A stretch of 64,000 nt of DNA from Mycobacterium pseudokansasii (GCF_900566075.1 NZ_UPHU01000001.1:5332325-5396324); one strand, 5' to 3'; counted from the first letter of the stretch, positions 19,704 to 29,608 are shown. Notes: generated by a model not told the origin, from the sequence alone. Translations and numbers: made by a program.

Positions 19704-19874
19704 ATCCTCACCTGCGATAGCTGCGAGGGCTGTTCCTGCGGCACGGGCCTCAAGGTAGCGACGCGGGTCCGCGCCGGGTACCGCCGATCCGGCCCATCGC
19801 TTGATGAACGCCCGTTCCTCCGACCAGGGGACACCGTACGGGTCGAGCCGTGATGAACGCGTGCACCCATGACG

Positions 19875-21209
19875 TCACCTAGGCGTGGCTTGGTGACCCG
19901 GCTGCTCGACCCCGGTGACGTGGCGTGTGTGGCGACGTGGCCCCGCCTCAGGGTGCCTCAGGGCCGGCACTGAAGTGGGCCGGCGCAGCGCGCGGGCCAG
20001 CGGTAGACACAGCGCGGCGCCGGTCAGCCCGACCGTCACGGTGACGATCGCCACCAGACGATGACCGCCATGAATCAGGCTGTAGGAGGCGATGATTGGG
20101 GCTACCACTGAGGCGATCGCCAGCATCATGGACCAGATGCCGTGGTAACGGCCGCCATGGGCGGGCGGAGCGATCCGATGCACGATGCCGGCGGCGATCA
20201 CGAACCAGGCGATCTCGCCCGGAGTGCAGACCGCCGTGGCGACGGTGAATCCGAGGGTGGTGTGTGCGAGCGCGGCGCCCGACATGCTCACCGCCGTCCA
20301 CACGCCGGCGACGGCCAGAATGTCGAGCCTCGGACGAAAGCGGGCTGCCGCGTTTCGGCCCAGCCACGGTGTCATCACCGGCGTCAGGCCAATGCCGGCA
20401 ACGGCATTGGCCAGTTGCGCCCAGCCGAATTCGCCTGCGCCCAAACCGCTGTCGGCCATCAGCATGGGTACCGCGGCATAAAGACCACGGACCGCCGTCA
20501 GTGTAGCGAGGCTGGACCCGAGCAGCAGGACCAGCCGAGCATCCGAAAATGCTCCGCGGTAACCGATGTCAGCCGTCTGAGCAACCGGCTCGGAGGCCGC
20601 CGGGGACCGGCGATGCTCCCTGGCCGGGATGCAGCAGGCCGCCAGCAGCGCCAGCATCGCGCACGCAACGGCGTTGATCCAGAACAGCACGGGCACGCCC
20701 GACCAGCCGGCGAGCAGACCGCCCACACCACCGGTGATCGCGCGACCGATGCTGACGATCCAGCCGAAGCGCCACGCGTCGATCTTCGCCCGCCGCGCGG
20801 GATCGGGAACCAGCTCGGCGATCGCGGCGCCCAGCACCGGGCGCGGCGCGTCGTAGACCACACCGGTGACCAGAGCGCCGATCAACAATGCCGGCACGCT
20901 GCGGGCCTGGGCCATCAGCACCAGCACCGTGGCCGCCACCAGCATGGTGGATGCCAGCGTCACGCGCGGGCCGGTGCGGTCGACCAGCCAGCCACATGCC
21001 AGTTGACCCACTGCCCAGCCGACCCCGAAGGCGGCCAGGACCGCGCCGACAGCGCCGGCGGAGTGCCCTCGCCCGGCCACGTGAAACGCCATGAACGGAT
21101 AGGCGAACCCCGCCGCGCGCACCACCAGGTTGCCGCCCAGCAGCAGCCAGATGACGGCCGGCAGCCCATGCCGGCAGGACGGGTGGGACGACGTGTTCGA
21201 ACGAGACAT
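19875..21209 (-). CDS. MFS transporter (copy 2)
   Basis: A paralogue of the transporter at 18417, about 444 residues from ATG 21209, which puts LPAVIWLLLGGNLVVR at the same position as in copy 1. Motif GWLVDRTGPRVTL after helix 2. An in-frame upstream extension to about 21452 looks unlike protein and is not used. The tandem pair is separated by 171 bp in which I see no gene. Duplication is older than that of the kinase pair, judging by protein divergence. Confidence 0.8.
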   Translation of the reverse strand: MSRSNTSSHPSCRHGLPAVIWLLLGGNLVVRAAGFAYPFMAFHVAGRGHSAGAVGAVLAAFGVGWAVGQLACGWLVDRTGPRVTLASTMLVAATVLVLMAQARSVPALLIGALVTGVVYDAPRPVLGAAIAELVPDPARRAKIDAWRFGWIVSIGRAITGGVGGLLAGWSGVPVLFWINAVACAMLALLAACCIPAREHRRSPAASEPVAQTADIGYRGAFSDARLVLLLGSSLATLTAVRGLYAAVPMLMADSGLGAGEFGWAQLANAVAGIGLTPVMTPWLGRNAAARFRPRLDILAVAGVWTAVSMSGAALAHTTLGFTVATAVCTPGEIAWFVIAAGIVHRIAPPAHGGRYHGIWSMMLAIASVVAPIIASYSLIHGGHRLVAIVTVTVGLTGAALCLPLARALRRPTSVPALRHPEAGPRRHTRHVTGVEQPGHQATPR

Positions 21210-21573
21210 CCGGCGACGCAAGCCGAGGCCGCCACGGGCGCCAGGTACTTCGGCTGCGCCGGAGTGCGTGGCCCCCGCCCGGGCCCGTTGCCTGCTGCCA
21301 TACCGGCCCGGATGAATGGCGGCGACCGTTCGCAACCGCTGAAAGGCAGTAGGCAGATCGACGTCCGAGCCCGAAGTCGGCACCGTTTCGCTGCCTGCGA
21401 TGGCCGCGGTCGTCGTCACAGTTGAACGGTAGGGATGATCACGTCGCGACAACTCCGCCGATCGGCCCTAATACCGGCGCGACCTCCGTCCACTGATCGG
21501 CGGACATCGCCGGATGGACCGATGGCTAGGTCCGGGCCGCCCGGACCCCCGAGGCTCGGCGGGATCCGCGTCG

Positions 21574-22707
21574 CTATCCGATCAGCTGCGGCAGCACCCG
21601 AAGCGGCTCGATACCGTCCTGCGCGGCGTTGCCGACCGCGGCTGCCCGTTCGGATGCGCTAGCCAGCGGTAACCCGCCCAGCAGCCCGGGGGCCGCGCCG
21701 GAGCCGAGCGAGGAAGCGCCGTTGGAGAGGGCGCCCGGCAACGCCGCGACCGCGGCATGACTCAGGGTGGGGGCGGAGGCGGCCCACGCCGCCGGCACCG
21801 ACAAGCCGCCGACCGTCGCCGCTTCGCCCAGCCCGGCCGACACCGCGCCGGTCAGGCCCGCCATGCCCGCCGAACCCAGGGCTCCCGCGCCAGCAGATTC
21901 CGCTGCCGCGATCTGGCTGCCGACCGCAGCCGCCGCCGGGAACAGGCCCTTGAAGGCCGACATCGCCGACATCATCAGCCCGGCGGAAGAAGTGCACACG
22001 AAGAACGGTGTACCGAAAATGCTCATCACCGTCTGCAGGTCTTGCATCCATTCCGGGAGTGTCGACGTGCCACCGGCAGGCAGCACCGACATCAGCTCGG
22101 ACAGCGCCGTGGCGACGTTGGTGGCCGCCGAGTTGCCGCCGGCCTGGCCAACCGCCGCGGCCTGGCTGACCAGCCCCGCCGGGTTGGCCGTCGGCGGTGG
22201 CGGGGTGAACAGGGTCAGGCTGGTTGCAGCGGACGACGCGGCGACGTAGCCGTACATCGCGGCCGCGTCCTGAGCCCACATCTCGCCGTACTGGGACTCG
22301 GTGGCCGCGATTGCCGGGGAGTTTTGGCCGAGCAGGTTGGTGGCGACCAGGACCGCCAGTTGCGCACGGTTGGCTGCCACCAGAGCCGGATGAACCGTCA
22401 TCGCGTGGGCGCACTCGTAAGCCGCGGCCGCCTCTTTGGCTTGGCCGGCGGCCTGCTCGGCTTGAGCCGCGGTGGCTTTCAGCCACGACACATACGGTGT
22501 GGTGGCAGCGGCCATCATGGTCACGGTGGCGCCGAGCCAGGGCCCGCTGATCAGTCCGATGACCACCGACTCGACGGCGATGGCGGCGGAGGTCAACTCG
22601 ACGGCCAGGCCATCCCACGCGCCGGCGGCGGCCAGCATCGATCCTGCCCCCGGCCCGGCGTACATGCGTCCGGAATTGATCTCGGGCGGCAGCGCCCCGT
22701 ACACCAT
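21574..22707 (-). CDS. PPE family protein (SVP subfamily)
   Basis: A 377-residue PPE protein: N-terminal PPE signature in [18 protein letters not shown], WxG-type turn SGPWLGA, and the subfamily motif GLSVPAAW near residue 300. PPE proteins form helical heterodimers with PE partners and are exported by ESX systems, usually ESX-5. Paired with the PE gene 17 bp upstream. The C-terminal region is Ala/Gly-rich. Confidence 0.92.
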   Translation of the reverse strand: MVYGALPPEINSGRMYAGPGAGSMLAAAGAWDGLAVELTSAAIAVESVVIGLISGPWLGATVTMMAAATTPYVSWLKATAAQAEQAAGQAKEAAAAYECAHAMTVHPALVAANRAQLAVLVATNLLGQNSPAIAATESQYGEMWAQDAAAMYGYVAASSAATSLTLFTPPPPTANPAGLVSQAAAVGQAGGNSAATNVATALSELMSVLPAGGTSTLPEWMQDLQTVMSIFGTPFFVCTSSAGLMMSAMSAFKGLFPAAAAVGSQIAAAESAGAGALGSAGMAGLTGAVSAGLGEAATVGGLSVPAAWAASAPTLSHAAVAALPGALSNGASSLGSGAAPGLLGGLPLASASERAAAVGNAAQDGIEPLRVLPQLIG

Positions 22708-22724
22708 CGCTGCGGAATCCGTCC

Positions 22725-23024
22725 TTAGCGGGCTGCGATCGCGTTGGCCGCCTCGGTCGCCGCATAGGAACCACCGCTGGCTCCGAGGGTGGTCACAAAG
22801 AGTTCGTGAATCGCTGCGGCCTGTGCGCTGACCGCTTGATAGAGAGTGCCGTGGGCAGCGAAGTGCGCCGCGGTCAATGCCGACACCTCGTCTGCGGCGG
22901 CCGGTACGACGCCGGTGATCGGGGCTATCGCGGCCGCATTACTCGCGTTCATGGCGCTACCGATCGACTGCAGGTTCCCCGCTGCCGAGATCAGCGCCTC
23001 GGGTTGACTGGTCACGAAAGACAT
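22725..23024 (-). CDS. PE family protein
   Basis: A 99-residue PE protein starting [16 protein letters not shown], with the YAATE sequence near the end matching the YxxxD/E type VII secretion signal. Directly upstream of the PPE gene on the same strand, so the two are probably co-translated and co-secreted as a heterodimer. ATG 23024 gives the canonical PE length; longer in-frame starts lack coding character. Confidence 0.9.
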   Translation of the reverse strand: MSFVTSQPEALISAAGNLQSIGSAMNASNAAAIAPITGVVPAAADEVSALTAAHFAAHGTLYQAVSAQAAAIHELFVTTLGASGGSYAATEAANAIAAR

Positions 23025-23160
23025 GACACAACAATGCCGGGGCTCCCCTCCGATGTCTGTCGGGCGAGCGGGCACTTTGCTGGCGGAATCATGCTGTCCA
23101 CCGATCGACGGAGTTGGTGTCCTACGCCCGCCGCGATGGGCCGCGCTTTCGTTCGGGGTT

Positions 23161-24045
23161 TCACTCCTGTCGCGTGTGCGGGGACAACAACCGCTCGGCG
23201 GCCGCATACGCACTGTCGCGGCCATCGATCACCGACTCGGCAAGCCGATCGAGGTCCGCACGGGCCCGCAGCCGGGTGTGTGCCAATGACAGGATCAGCG
23301 CGCGGGTGCGGGCCAGCCGGCGGCCCCGGCTGTCGCTGCGGTGATGTGCATCGATCGCGGCCACCAGGTCCGCAACGCCGTCACCGTGCGCGGCCGCAAG
23401 TTTGACAATGGGAGCCTCGGTTTCAGCCCGCAGATCCCGCACGGTCTGCTCGGCGCCACCTCGGTCGGCCTTGTTGACCACCACGATGTCGGCGACCTCG
23501 AGCAGACCCGCTTTGGCGGCCTGCACGGCATCACCCGTGCCGGGGTTGAGGATGACGACGGTCGGGTCGGCGACGGCGGCGATCTCGATCTCCGACTGGC
23601 CCACCCCGACGGTTTCGGCCAGGACGACGTCGTAACAGATGGCTTGCAGCAGCCGGATGGCGGCGGGAACGGCCGCGGCCAGACCGCCGAGGTGGCCCCG
23701 GCTGGCCACCGAGCGGATCAGTACGTCGGAGTCGTCGATGTGTGCGGTCATCCGGATCCGATCGCCGAGCAGGGCACCCCCACTGAACGGCGACGACGGG
23801 TCCACGGCCAGTACCCCCACCCGGCAGCCGCGCTTCCGGTAAGCGCCGACCAGGGCCGCGATCGTCGTCGATTTTCCGGCGCCCGGCGGCCCGGTGATGC
23901 CGACGACGCGGATCTCCGATGCCGGCGCAGGGTCGATGGCGGCCAGTACCTCGTCGCGCCGATCGCCCTCGACGAGGCTCAGGAGCCGACCTGTCGCGCG
24001 GGGAGATCCGTTGCGCGCCCGGGCAATCAGATCGGCGATGTCCAT
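23161..24045 (-). CDS. meaB: MeaB/ArgK-type GTPase (B12 mutase chaperone)
   Basis: A G3E GTPase, 294 residues: Walker A GPPGAGKST near residue 54, DPSSPFSGGALLGDRIRM, ETVGVGQSE switch region and NKAD specificity motif. MeaB proteins load and protect adenosylcobalamin in methylmalonyl-CoA-type mutases. The C-terminal arm is a little short for the family. It follows the thiolase gene by 25 bp, with no mutase next to it; an acyl-CoA mutase pair lies at 59808-61810. Confidence 0.88.
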   Translation of the reverse strand: MDIADLIARARNGSPRATGRLLSLVEGDRRDEVLAAIDPAPASEIRVVGITGPPGAGKSTTIAALVGAYRKRGCRVGVLAVDPSSPFSGGALLGDRIRMTAHIDDSDVLIRSVASRGHLGGLAAAVPAAIRLLQAICYDVVLAETVGVGQSEIEIAAVADPTVVILNPGTGDAVQAAKAGLLEVADIVVVNKADRGGAEQTVRDLRAETEAPIVKLAAAHGDGVADLVAAIDAHHRSDSRGRRLARTRALILSLAHTRLRARADLDRLAESVIDGRDSAYAAAERLLSPHTRQE

Positions 24046-24070
24046 GGGCGTTACTGCTCGTTACGGCTCG

Positions 24071-25222
24071 TTACGGCGCCGCAACCTCGATGACCGTCGC
24101 CGAACCCATGCCGCCGCCGGCGCACATCGCCGCGACGCCGATACCACCGCCGCGGCGGCGTAGTTCGTGCACCAGCGTCGTCAGCATCCTGGCACCGGTT
24201 GCCGCCACGGGATGGCCCAGCGAGCACCCGCTGCCGCTGACGTTGACCCGGTTCGGGTCGAGGTCGAGCATTTTCACGGTGGCCACACACATCGACGCGA
24301 ACGCTTCGTTGATTTCGAACAGATCGACGTCGGAGATCGAAAGTCCAGCGCGGGCAAGGGCTTTCGGGATCACCTCGACCGGCGCCAAGCCGGTGGCCGC
24401 CGGGTCCACACCGACGGATGCCCAGGACACGATGCGGGCCAGCGCCGGAAGTCCCAGCCGGTCACTCAGCCGGTCGCTGGCGATGGTCAGCACGGCGGCA
24501 CCGTCGTTGGCGCCGCAGGCATTACCCGCGGTGATCGAGAAGCCCGCTATCTCGGGATGCAACGGCTTGAGCGCAGCCAGCTTCTCCATGGTCGTGTCGC
24601 GGCGTGGATGTTCGTCGACCGCGAACACCCCGTGCGGCGTCTCGATGGGCACAATCTCTTCCTTGAACCGGCCTTCGTCGATCGCGGCGATCGCATTGCG
24701 GTGTGACCGAAGCGCCCACGCGTCCATCTCCTCGCGGCTGATGCCCGCTTTGACGGCGGCGTTCCACCCCACGGTGATGGACATGTCCAGGTTGGGCGCG
24801 TCGGGCCGGTCGGGGTGGGTCGGCGGGAACCAGTCGACCCATTCGCCGTCGACCTGCATCCGAGACCGCGGTGAGGTGGACGCCGAGTTCACGCCGCCGG
24901 CGATGACAAGCTGATCCATTCCCGCGCGCACACCGGCCGCGGCGCTCTGCACGGCCGCCTGCCCCGCCGCACAGTGCCGATTGTTCGCCAGGCCGGGCAC
25001 GTGGCTCAGGCCGGCGGTGATGGCTGCGTGGCGAGCGATCACGCCGCCGCCGTAGAGCCCCTCGCCCAGGATCACGTCGTCGATCAGTGCCGCGTCGAGA
25101 CCGGCTGCGGCTTCGCTGACCACGTGATGGGCCAGATCGAATGCGCTGGTGTCGCGCAGGGTTCCTTTGCGAGCAGTGCCGATGGGCGTACGCAGGGCGG
25201 ACACGATGACGGCTTCTGGCAC
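24071..25222 (-). CDS. Thiolase (acetyl-CoA acyltransferase)
   Basis: A 383-residue thiolase: active-site Cys in NNRHCAAGQAA (about residue 86), NEAFA, the GHP histidine in CSLGHPVAATGA, and the C-terminal CAGGGMG cysteine. It makes or cleaves beta-ketoacyl-CoA. GTG start at 25222. First gene of a leftward operon with meaB; the palindromic motif at 25249 lies 27 bp upstream, and the same motif precedes the fadD operon, so joint control in acyl-CoA catabolism is likely. Confidence 0.9.
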   Translation of the reverse strand: MPEAVIVSALRTPIGTARKGTLRDTSAFDLAHHVVSEAAAGLDAALIDDVILGEGLYGGGVIARHAAITAGLSHVPGLANNRHCAAGQAAVQSAAAGVRAGMDQLVIAGGVNSASTSPRSRMQVDGEWVDWFPPTHPDRPDAPNLDMSITVGWNAAVKAGISREEMDAWALRSHRNAIAAIDEGRFKEEIVPIETPHGVFAVDEHPRRDTTMEKLAALKPLHPEIAGFSITAGNACGANDGAAVLTIASDRLSDRLGLPALARIVSWASVGVDPAATGLAPVEVIPKALARAGLSISDVDLFEINEAFASMCVATVKMLDLDPNRVNVSGSGCSLGHPVAATGARMLTTLVHELRRRGGGIGVAAMCAGGGMGSATVIEVAAP

Positions 25223-25248
25223 AGGTCTTCTCCATCCACAAGGTTGGC

Positions 25249-25275
25249 GAGAACACTATTCTCTCATTGTGAGAG
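25249..25275. promoter_or_regulatory. Operator-like palindromes upstream of thiolase/meaB
   Basis: Two overlapping inverted repeats: GAGAACACTATTCTC (25249-25263; one mismatch from a perfect repeat with a 3-bp centre) and CTCTCA-TTG-TGAGAG (25261-25275, perfect). The first recurs as GAGAATACTATTCTC at 33035 upstream of the fadD operon. Probably the site of a TetR-like repressor of lipid catabolism; the protein is not in the window. Confidence 0.6.
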
Positions 25276-25474
25276 TGCGAGTTGCAAGGAGGCGGGCGGC
25301 CGCAACCTGGGCGTAGGCCTCGTCGCCGCGACCTTCGGCTAATGATTGTCGACCGCGCGGACCAAACGAGTACCCGGAAATGACTCGGAAAAGCACACCG
25401 GTAATGGCTGCGGGACCTGACTCAGCTGGCGAAGACAACCGCGGTCCGGTGACTTTGATGAAGTTGACCGCATT

Positions 25475-25793
25475 TTAGACGGTGAAATTCACATTCGAAT
25501 TGTCCTTGATGAGCCTGTTGGCTATGGCTGTGATCCCCTTCATCGTGGGATGCTGAGTCAGGTAGTCAGCGGTGCCATGACCGATCCTGATTGCGGCCCC
25601 CGGGTCCGTAAACGGGATGCCGCGACTCCTCAGGTCCTCGAGGAAGTACTGATCGCACGTTGCTAAGTCGAAACCACGGCTTTTCGCACGCGGTGCCCTC
25701 GGCCCGTGCCAGCGGGGGCATCACCGATGACACCGAGAGAAATGATGGTAGGGCTACAAACACCGCAAGAACAATCTTGGTGCAGGTCTTCAC
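25475..25793 (-). pseudogene. DUF732-type secreted protein, frameshifted
   Basis: Reading from GTG 25793 gives a signal peptide (TKIVLAVFVALPSFLSV, then MPPLARAEG) and then loses frame near 25672. In the next frame the text continues as DLATCDQYFLEDLRSRG, then IRIGHGTADYL, to a stop at 25475, which is the pattern of small mycobacterial DUF732 secreted proteins. One extra T in the TGGTTTCGAC stretch would explain the break. A related remnant lies on the far side of the IS1380 element. Confidence 0.6.
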
Positions 25794-26075
25794 AGGTCCA
25801 TCCCCATACCGTTGCTCAACGAGCAAACTCCCGTTCCCGGGTCTTTCTCTCGGACTCGACTTTTACAGTCGAATCGACTTTCCGCCTGGCAAAATCGGTC
25901 ACTAGCCCGGATGTTTCGTGGGGTTGACGTGGTGGCCTGATCGGGTCGGATTGTGGTTTTGGATCTTGATTTTCGGTTGGGGGGTGCGGTGGTGGGCCCG
26001 GGTCAGCGGCTTCTGCGGGGTTCCTTGGGCCCGGGTGGTCCTTTCTTGGGGTCGTGGGGACGGTTGGGTAGTTGG

Positions 26076-27458
26076 TCAGCCGGGTTGCAGGCGGGCCAAC
26101 GCGGTGGTCAACACGTCGGCCCAGGGTGCGTGCGCGGCGAGGCGCAGCCGGGTTCGGCGGGCGTGGCGGGCCAGGCGGCCGGCGATCGAAAACAGCCGCA
26201 GCCGTAGTCGTTTGGGTTCCCAGCGCCGCGCCGGGTGCTCCTCGAAGGCCAGCATTTGGCACCAGGCGGTCAGCTCCATGGCCAGCTGCACCAATGCGCA
26301 CCAGATCCGGTTTTGGTCGAATCCGTGCAGGGGGAGGTTGGCCAGGCCGGTGTCTTTGGCGACCCGGATGCGGTCTTCGCAGCGGGCGCGGCGGCGATGG
26401 CGCAGTTCGAGATCGGGCAGCTGCCCACGGGTGGTGTTGGTGACGAACGCGGTCAGCCGTAACCCGTCGCGGTCGGTGAAACGTAGCTGGGCGCCCGGAT
26501 GAGGGCGTTCTTTGCGCACGATCAGCCGCATCCCCGCGGGCCAGTCCGACAGGTCAACGACCCCGGTTGCCTCGGTGACCCACGCCCCGTCACGGACCTG
26601 CCCATCAGCGTCGTAGGCCGGGGTCCACGCCGTCTGGGGAATCGCGTCGATGCCGGTGGCCATCGTCTCGGTGAGGGCAAATCCCAGCGAGTAGGACAGC
26701 CGGCGCGCGCTCAGGTAGTTGAGGAATTCGTGGGTGGCCCCGGCGGCGTCGGTGCGCACCAGAACTTTCTTGCCGACCCGATAGCCGACCTGAAAGGGCA
26801 ATTGCTCCAGCGCGCACGCGAGGACCGTTTTGTGGTCGGCGGCGGTGTTAGAGCCGGCATTGCCGGCCCGCAGCAAGATCGCCAGCGACTCCCCCGTTCC
26901 CGCACTGCCGTGATCGACGAACGCACACAACGGGTGAAACCCAAAGCCACGCTTGAATGTTGGTGCGGCTTTCTCCTTCTCCGAGTGCGCGGTGACCAGG
27001 GTCGCATCCAAATCGATGATCAACGGGTGATCGGCATCGATCCCATGACCCGGCGAGGCCTGTCCAGCAGCCGCCCACGCCGCGGCACGTGCGGCGGCCC
27101 GCGCAGAGCCGATGGCCGCCAACGCTTTCGGGGCATCTGCGGCCAACGAAGTGATCAACCTCGACACGGTGGGATCGGATGCGACCGTACCGAACACCCC
27201 GGGTTCGGCGCGCAGCAGGCCGACATCAGCCAGGCAGTCCCCACCGAGCGCCAGCGCGATAGCCACATCGAGCACGATCTTGCCGGGGTCGTGGCTGGCC
27301 AGCGGTTTACGCCACGGCGCCAACGCGCCCGACAACGCCCCGGTCAGCCTCACCCGCTCGGCGGCACGCAGCAGCACAACCGCACCAGCATGCGACACGA
27401 CACCGGTTGCACGACCATCCAACGCCAACGACGGGTAACACGACCTAGACTTGCCCAC
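26076..27458 (-). CDS. IS1380-family transposase
   Basis: A DDE-type transposase, 460 residues and apparently complete. Acidic residues sit in IIDLDATLV (about 150), VRTDAAGATHEF (about 233) and RCEDRIR (about 353), as expected for the IS1380 group. Starts at GTG 27458. Upstream lies a promoter-like GATAAT inside an inverted repeat whose 3' arm covers the ribosome-binding region (see 27465). Confidence 0.88.
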   Translation of the reverse strand: MGKSRSCYPSLALDGRATGVVSHAGAVVLLRAAERVRLTGALSGALAPWRKPLASHDPGKIVLDVAIALALGGDCLADVGLLRAEPGVFGTVASDPTVSRLITSLAADAPKALAAIGSARAAARAAAWAAAGQASPGHGIDADHPLIIDLDATLVTAHSEKEKAAPTFKRGFGFHPLCAFVDHGSAGTGESLAILLRAGNAGSNTAADHKTVLACALEQLPFQVGYRVGKKVLVRTDAAGATHEFLNYLSARRLSYSLGFALTETMATGIDAIPQTAWTPAYDADGQVRDGAWVTEATGVVDLSDWPAGMRLIVRKERPHPGAQLRFTDRDGLRLTAFVTNTTRGQLPDLELRHRRRARCEDRIRVAKDTGLANLPLHGFDQNRIWCALVQLAMELTAWCQMLAFEEHPARRWEPKRLRLRLFSIAGRLARHARRTRLRLAAHAPWADVLTTALARLQPG

Positions 27459-27464
27459 CAGATT

Positions 27465-27528
27465 GGTGCTCCGATTCTTGCGATGATCTGGTCCTTCAGC
27501 AAGCCAAATTATCCCAGCTCAGAGCACC
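27465..27528 (-). promoter_or_regulatory. IS1380 leader: inverted repeat flanking the transposase promoter
   Basis: On the minus strand, GGTGCTC (27528-27522) pairs with GAGCACC (27471-27465), which lies next to the transposase start. Between them is GATAAT (27513-27508), a good -10. The transposase's own transcript would start after the first arm, so only read-through RNA from outside could fold and mask the start. The second IS1380 (55704) has the same layout with different arm sequences. Confidence 0.5.
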
Positions 27529-27639
27529 TTTCTTCGTTCAACACACGCAATCAAGATCACTCAGTGTGAAAGCCCGAGGCTAGGGTCTTTGGGCCTCTGG
27601 CTAGCTTGGCTTGGTGAGATCGTACCCGCACTATGCCAC

Positions 27640-27880
27640 CGTATTGAGCTGCTCCGCTATCCCGGCGGTCCGGCGCAACGCGCCGTGGTATTGACACATT
27701 GGACCGCCATCACATACGTGATTCCCTGCATAGTGTGGTGATTGGCCAAAATGGTCAGCTATGGCGTGACCCTGTTGGATCGCGGTCGTCGGGATCGGTC
27801 GCAGGCTGCCAAGTCGAACCCACGGCGGGGCAACCAGTGCCCTCGGCCCACGCCAGCTGGCGGCGGACCGGTGCAGCACA
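27640..27880 (-). pseudogene. DUF732-like remnant
   Basis: On the minus strand, DNA matching the DUF732 pseudogene at 25475 can be followed through several frames: FDLAACD, then QQGHAIADHF, then HTMQGITYVM, corresponding to WFDLATCD, IRIGHGTADYL and HPTMKGITAI there. No signal peptide or single open frame remains. The remainder of the 454-bp gap 27459-27912 holds the right end of IS1380 and nothing else I recognise. Confidence 0.45.
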
Positions 27881-27912
27881 GCCTTCGTCGGAGTGGGTGG
27901 TTGGCTGGCGCC

Positions 27913-28800
27913 ATGACTCGACCAGAGGCGACAATCGCGGTCCCGGGCGGAAACGTATGGTTCAAGCGGGTCGGCGGCGGACCCGGCCTTCCGCTGCTTG
28001 TGGTGCACGGCGGCCCGGGTCTGCCGCACTACTACTTGACCTCGCTGGAACGTCTGGCAACCGAGCGCGAAGTCATCTTCTGGGATCAGCTCGGCTGCGG
28101 GAACTCCGACTGCCCGTCGAATCCGGATCTTTGGACGATGCAACGCTCGGTGGCCGAAATGGATGCCGTAGCAAACGCGCTGGGCCTCAATGCCTTTCAC
28201 ATCTTCGGCAACTCGTGGGGCGGGATGCTCGCCCAGCAGTACGTCCTTGACGTCCCATCCGGTGCCGTCAGCCTGATCATCTCGAACAGCACTGCGTCCA
28301 TACCGCAGTTCGCCGACCACGTGATCGGACTGAAGTCAAGGTTGGACCCGGCCACCCAAGCCGCCATTGACCACCATGAAGCCGCCGGCACCACACATTC
28401 GGCCGAATACCAGGCCGCGATCACCACCTGGAACGAGACATTTCTGTGTCGCACCCGGCCCTGGCCCGGCGAGCTCTACCAAGCATTCCAGAACACGGGT
28501 GCGGAGATCTTCGAAACGATGTTCGGCCCCAGCGTCTTTCACATCGTCGGGACCATTCGCAGCTGGGACGTCGTCGATCGGTTGGCTGAGATCACCCTGC
28601 CCACACTGCTGCTTGCCGGCAGGTATGACGAATGTTCGCCGGAACACATGCGCGACATGCACCGCCGTATTGCCGGTTCGCGGTTCGAGTTCTTCGAGCG
28701 CAGCGCACACCTGCCCTTCATCGAGGAACCGGACCGGTTCGACGCGGTGATGCGGGACTTCTTGCGGCAACATGACCGTGGCGGCCCCGTGCGAGCGTAG
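27913..28800 (+). CDS. Alpha/beta hydrolase, proline iminopeptidase-like
   Basis: A 295-residue alpha/beta hydrolase with HGGPGLPHYYL (oxyanion HGGPG motif of proline iminopeptidases), nucleophile elbow FGNSWGGMLAQQY (about residue 105), acid in AGRYDECSP and histidine in SAHLPFIEEP. Resembles Rv0840c (annotated Pip), whose gene is near Rv0842 in M. tuberculosis. ATG 27913 preferred over an upstream in-frame ATG at 27742, because that stretch overlaps the DUF732 remnant and lacks protein character. Confidence 0.8.
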   Translation: MTRPEATIAVPGGNVWFKRVGGGPGLPLLVVHGGPGLPHYYLTSLERLATEREVIFWDQLGCGNSDCPSNPDLWTMQRSVAEMDAVANALGLNAFHIFGNSWGGMLAQQYVLDVPSGAVSLIISNSTASIPQFADHVIGLKSRLDPATQAAIDHHEAAGTTHSAEYQAAITTWNETFLCRTRPWPGELYQAFQNTGAEIFETMFGPSVFHIVGTIRSWDVVDRLAEITLPTLLLAGRYDECSPEHMRDMHRRIAGSRFEFFERSAHLPFIEEPDRFDAVMRDFLRQHDRGGPVRA

Positions 28801-28839
28801 TGCTGCGGCCGAAACCGGCCCGAAATGTCGCCGCGCTCG

Positions 28840-29607
28840 TCAGTTCTTGCCTGCGGTCAGGTTGGTGATGATCGAGCGGAAGTCCTCGGTGGTGAAGGAT
28901 TGGTGTTCGGCCGAAAGGGCATAGTCCAAACTGGCCAGGACGGCTCGTTCGAGATGGATGTTGAGCACCCGCTTGGTGCTCTCGACGGCCTGCTGGGGCA
29001 ACTCCATGATGCGCTGGGCGCAGGCCACCGCCTCGGCTAACGGGTCGGCGACCACGTGGTTGGCCAGCCCGAGTTCGACGGCTCGCTGAGCGCGAATTCG
29101 GGTACCTGTCAACGCATATTCCTTGGCCAGCATCAGGCTGATGTGTAACGGCCAGGTCAGCGGACCACCGTCGGCGGCCACCAGTCCCACCTGCACATGC
29201 GGGTCGGCCAGGTAGGCGTCTTCGGCGATGTAGACGATGTCGCTCAGTGCGACCAGGCTGCAGCCCAGCCCGACGGCCGGGCCGTTGACCGCTGCCACCA
29301 CCGGCACTCGGCAGCGTGCCATACCCAGCACGATGTCACGCCCGTGCGCGATGGTCTTGGCGCGCAGATCGGCGTCGTGGGCCATTTCGGCCAGATACGC
29401 GAAGTCACCGCCCGCCGAGAACGCCCGGCCGCTGCCGGTCAGCACCGCAGCCCGGGCAGTGCGGTCGTCACTCAATCGCGGCCACAGCTGCGCCAGCCCC
29501 ACATGCAGATTGTCGTTGACGGCGTTGAGGGCGTCCGGGCGGTTCAGGGTGATGATGCGCAGCGCCCCGTCGGCACGAACGTCGATTTCTGCTGGCATGC
29601 CGTACAT
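28840..29607 (-). CDS. Enoyl-CoA hydratase/isomerase (crotonase) family protein
   Basis: A 255-residue crotonase: oxyanion-hole segments FSAGGDFAYL and GPAVGLGCSLVALSDI, then YLADPHVQVGLVAADGG in the position of the catalytic acids. The second catalytic Glu position is occupied by Asp/Gly-type residues (AADGG), so hydratase activity is not certain. Last gene of the fadD-fadE-fadE-echA operon; an ATG four codons in (MPAEIDV) is an alternative start. Confidence 0.86.
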   Translation of the reverse strand: MYGMPAEIDVRADGALRIITLNRPDALNAVNDNLHVGLAQLWPRLSDDRTARAAVLTGSGRAFSAGGDFAYLAEMAHDADLRAKTIAHGRDIVLGMARCRVPVVAAVNGPAVGLGCSLVALSDIVYIAEDAYLADPHVQVGLVAADGGPLTWPLHISLMLAKEYALTGTRIRAQRAVELGLANHVVADPLAEAVACAQRIMELPQQAVESTKRVLNIHLERAVLASLDYALSAEHQSFTTEDFRSIITNLTAGKN

Positions 29608-29608
29608 T

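Larger units (their letters stand above)
25902..27584 (-). mobile_element. IS1380-family insertion sequence, intact
   Basis: Bounded by imperfect terminal inverted repeats beginning CTAGCC (left CTAGCCCGGATGTTTC at 25902, right complement CTAGCCTCGGGCTTTC ending 27584). GGTC occurs just outside both ends and may be a 4-bp target duplication, with one extra base on the left. It carries one full-length transposase gene and about 170 bp of C-rich noncoding DNA at its left end. Confidence 0.75.
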
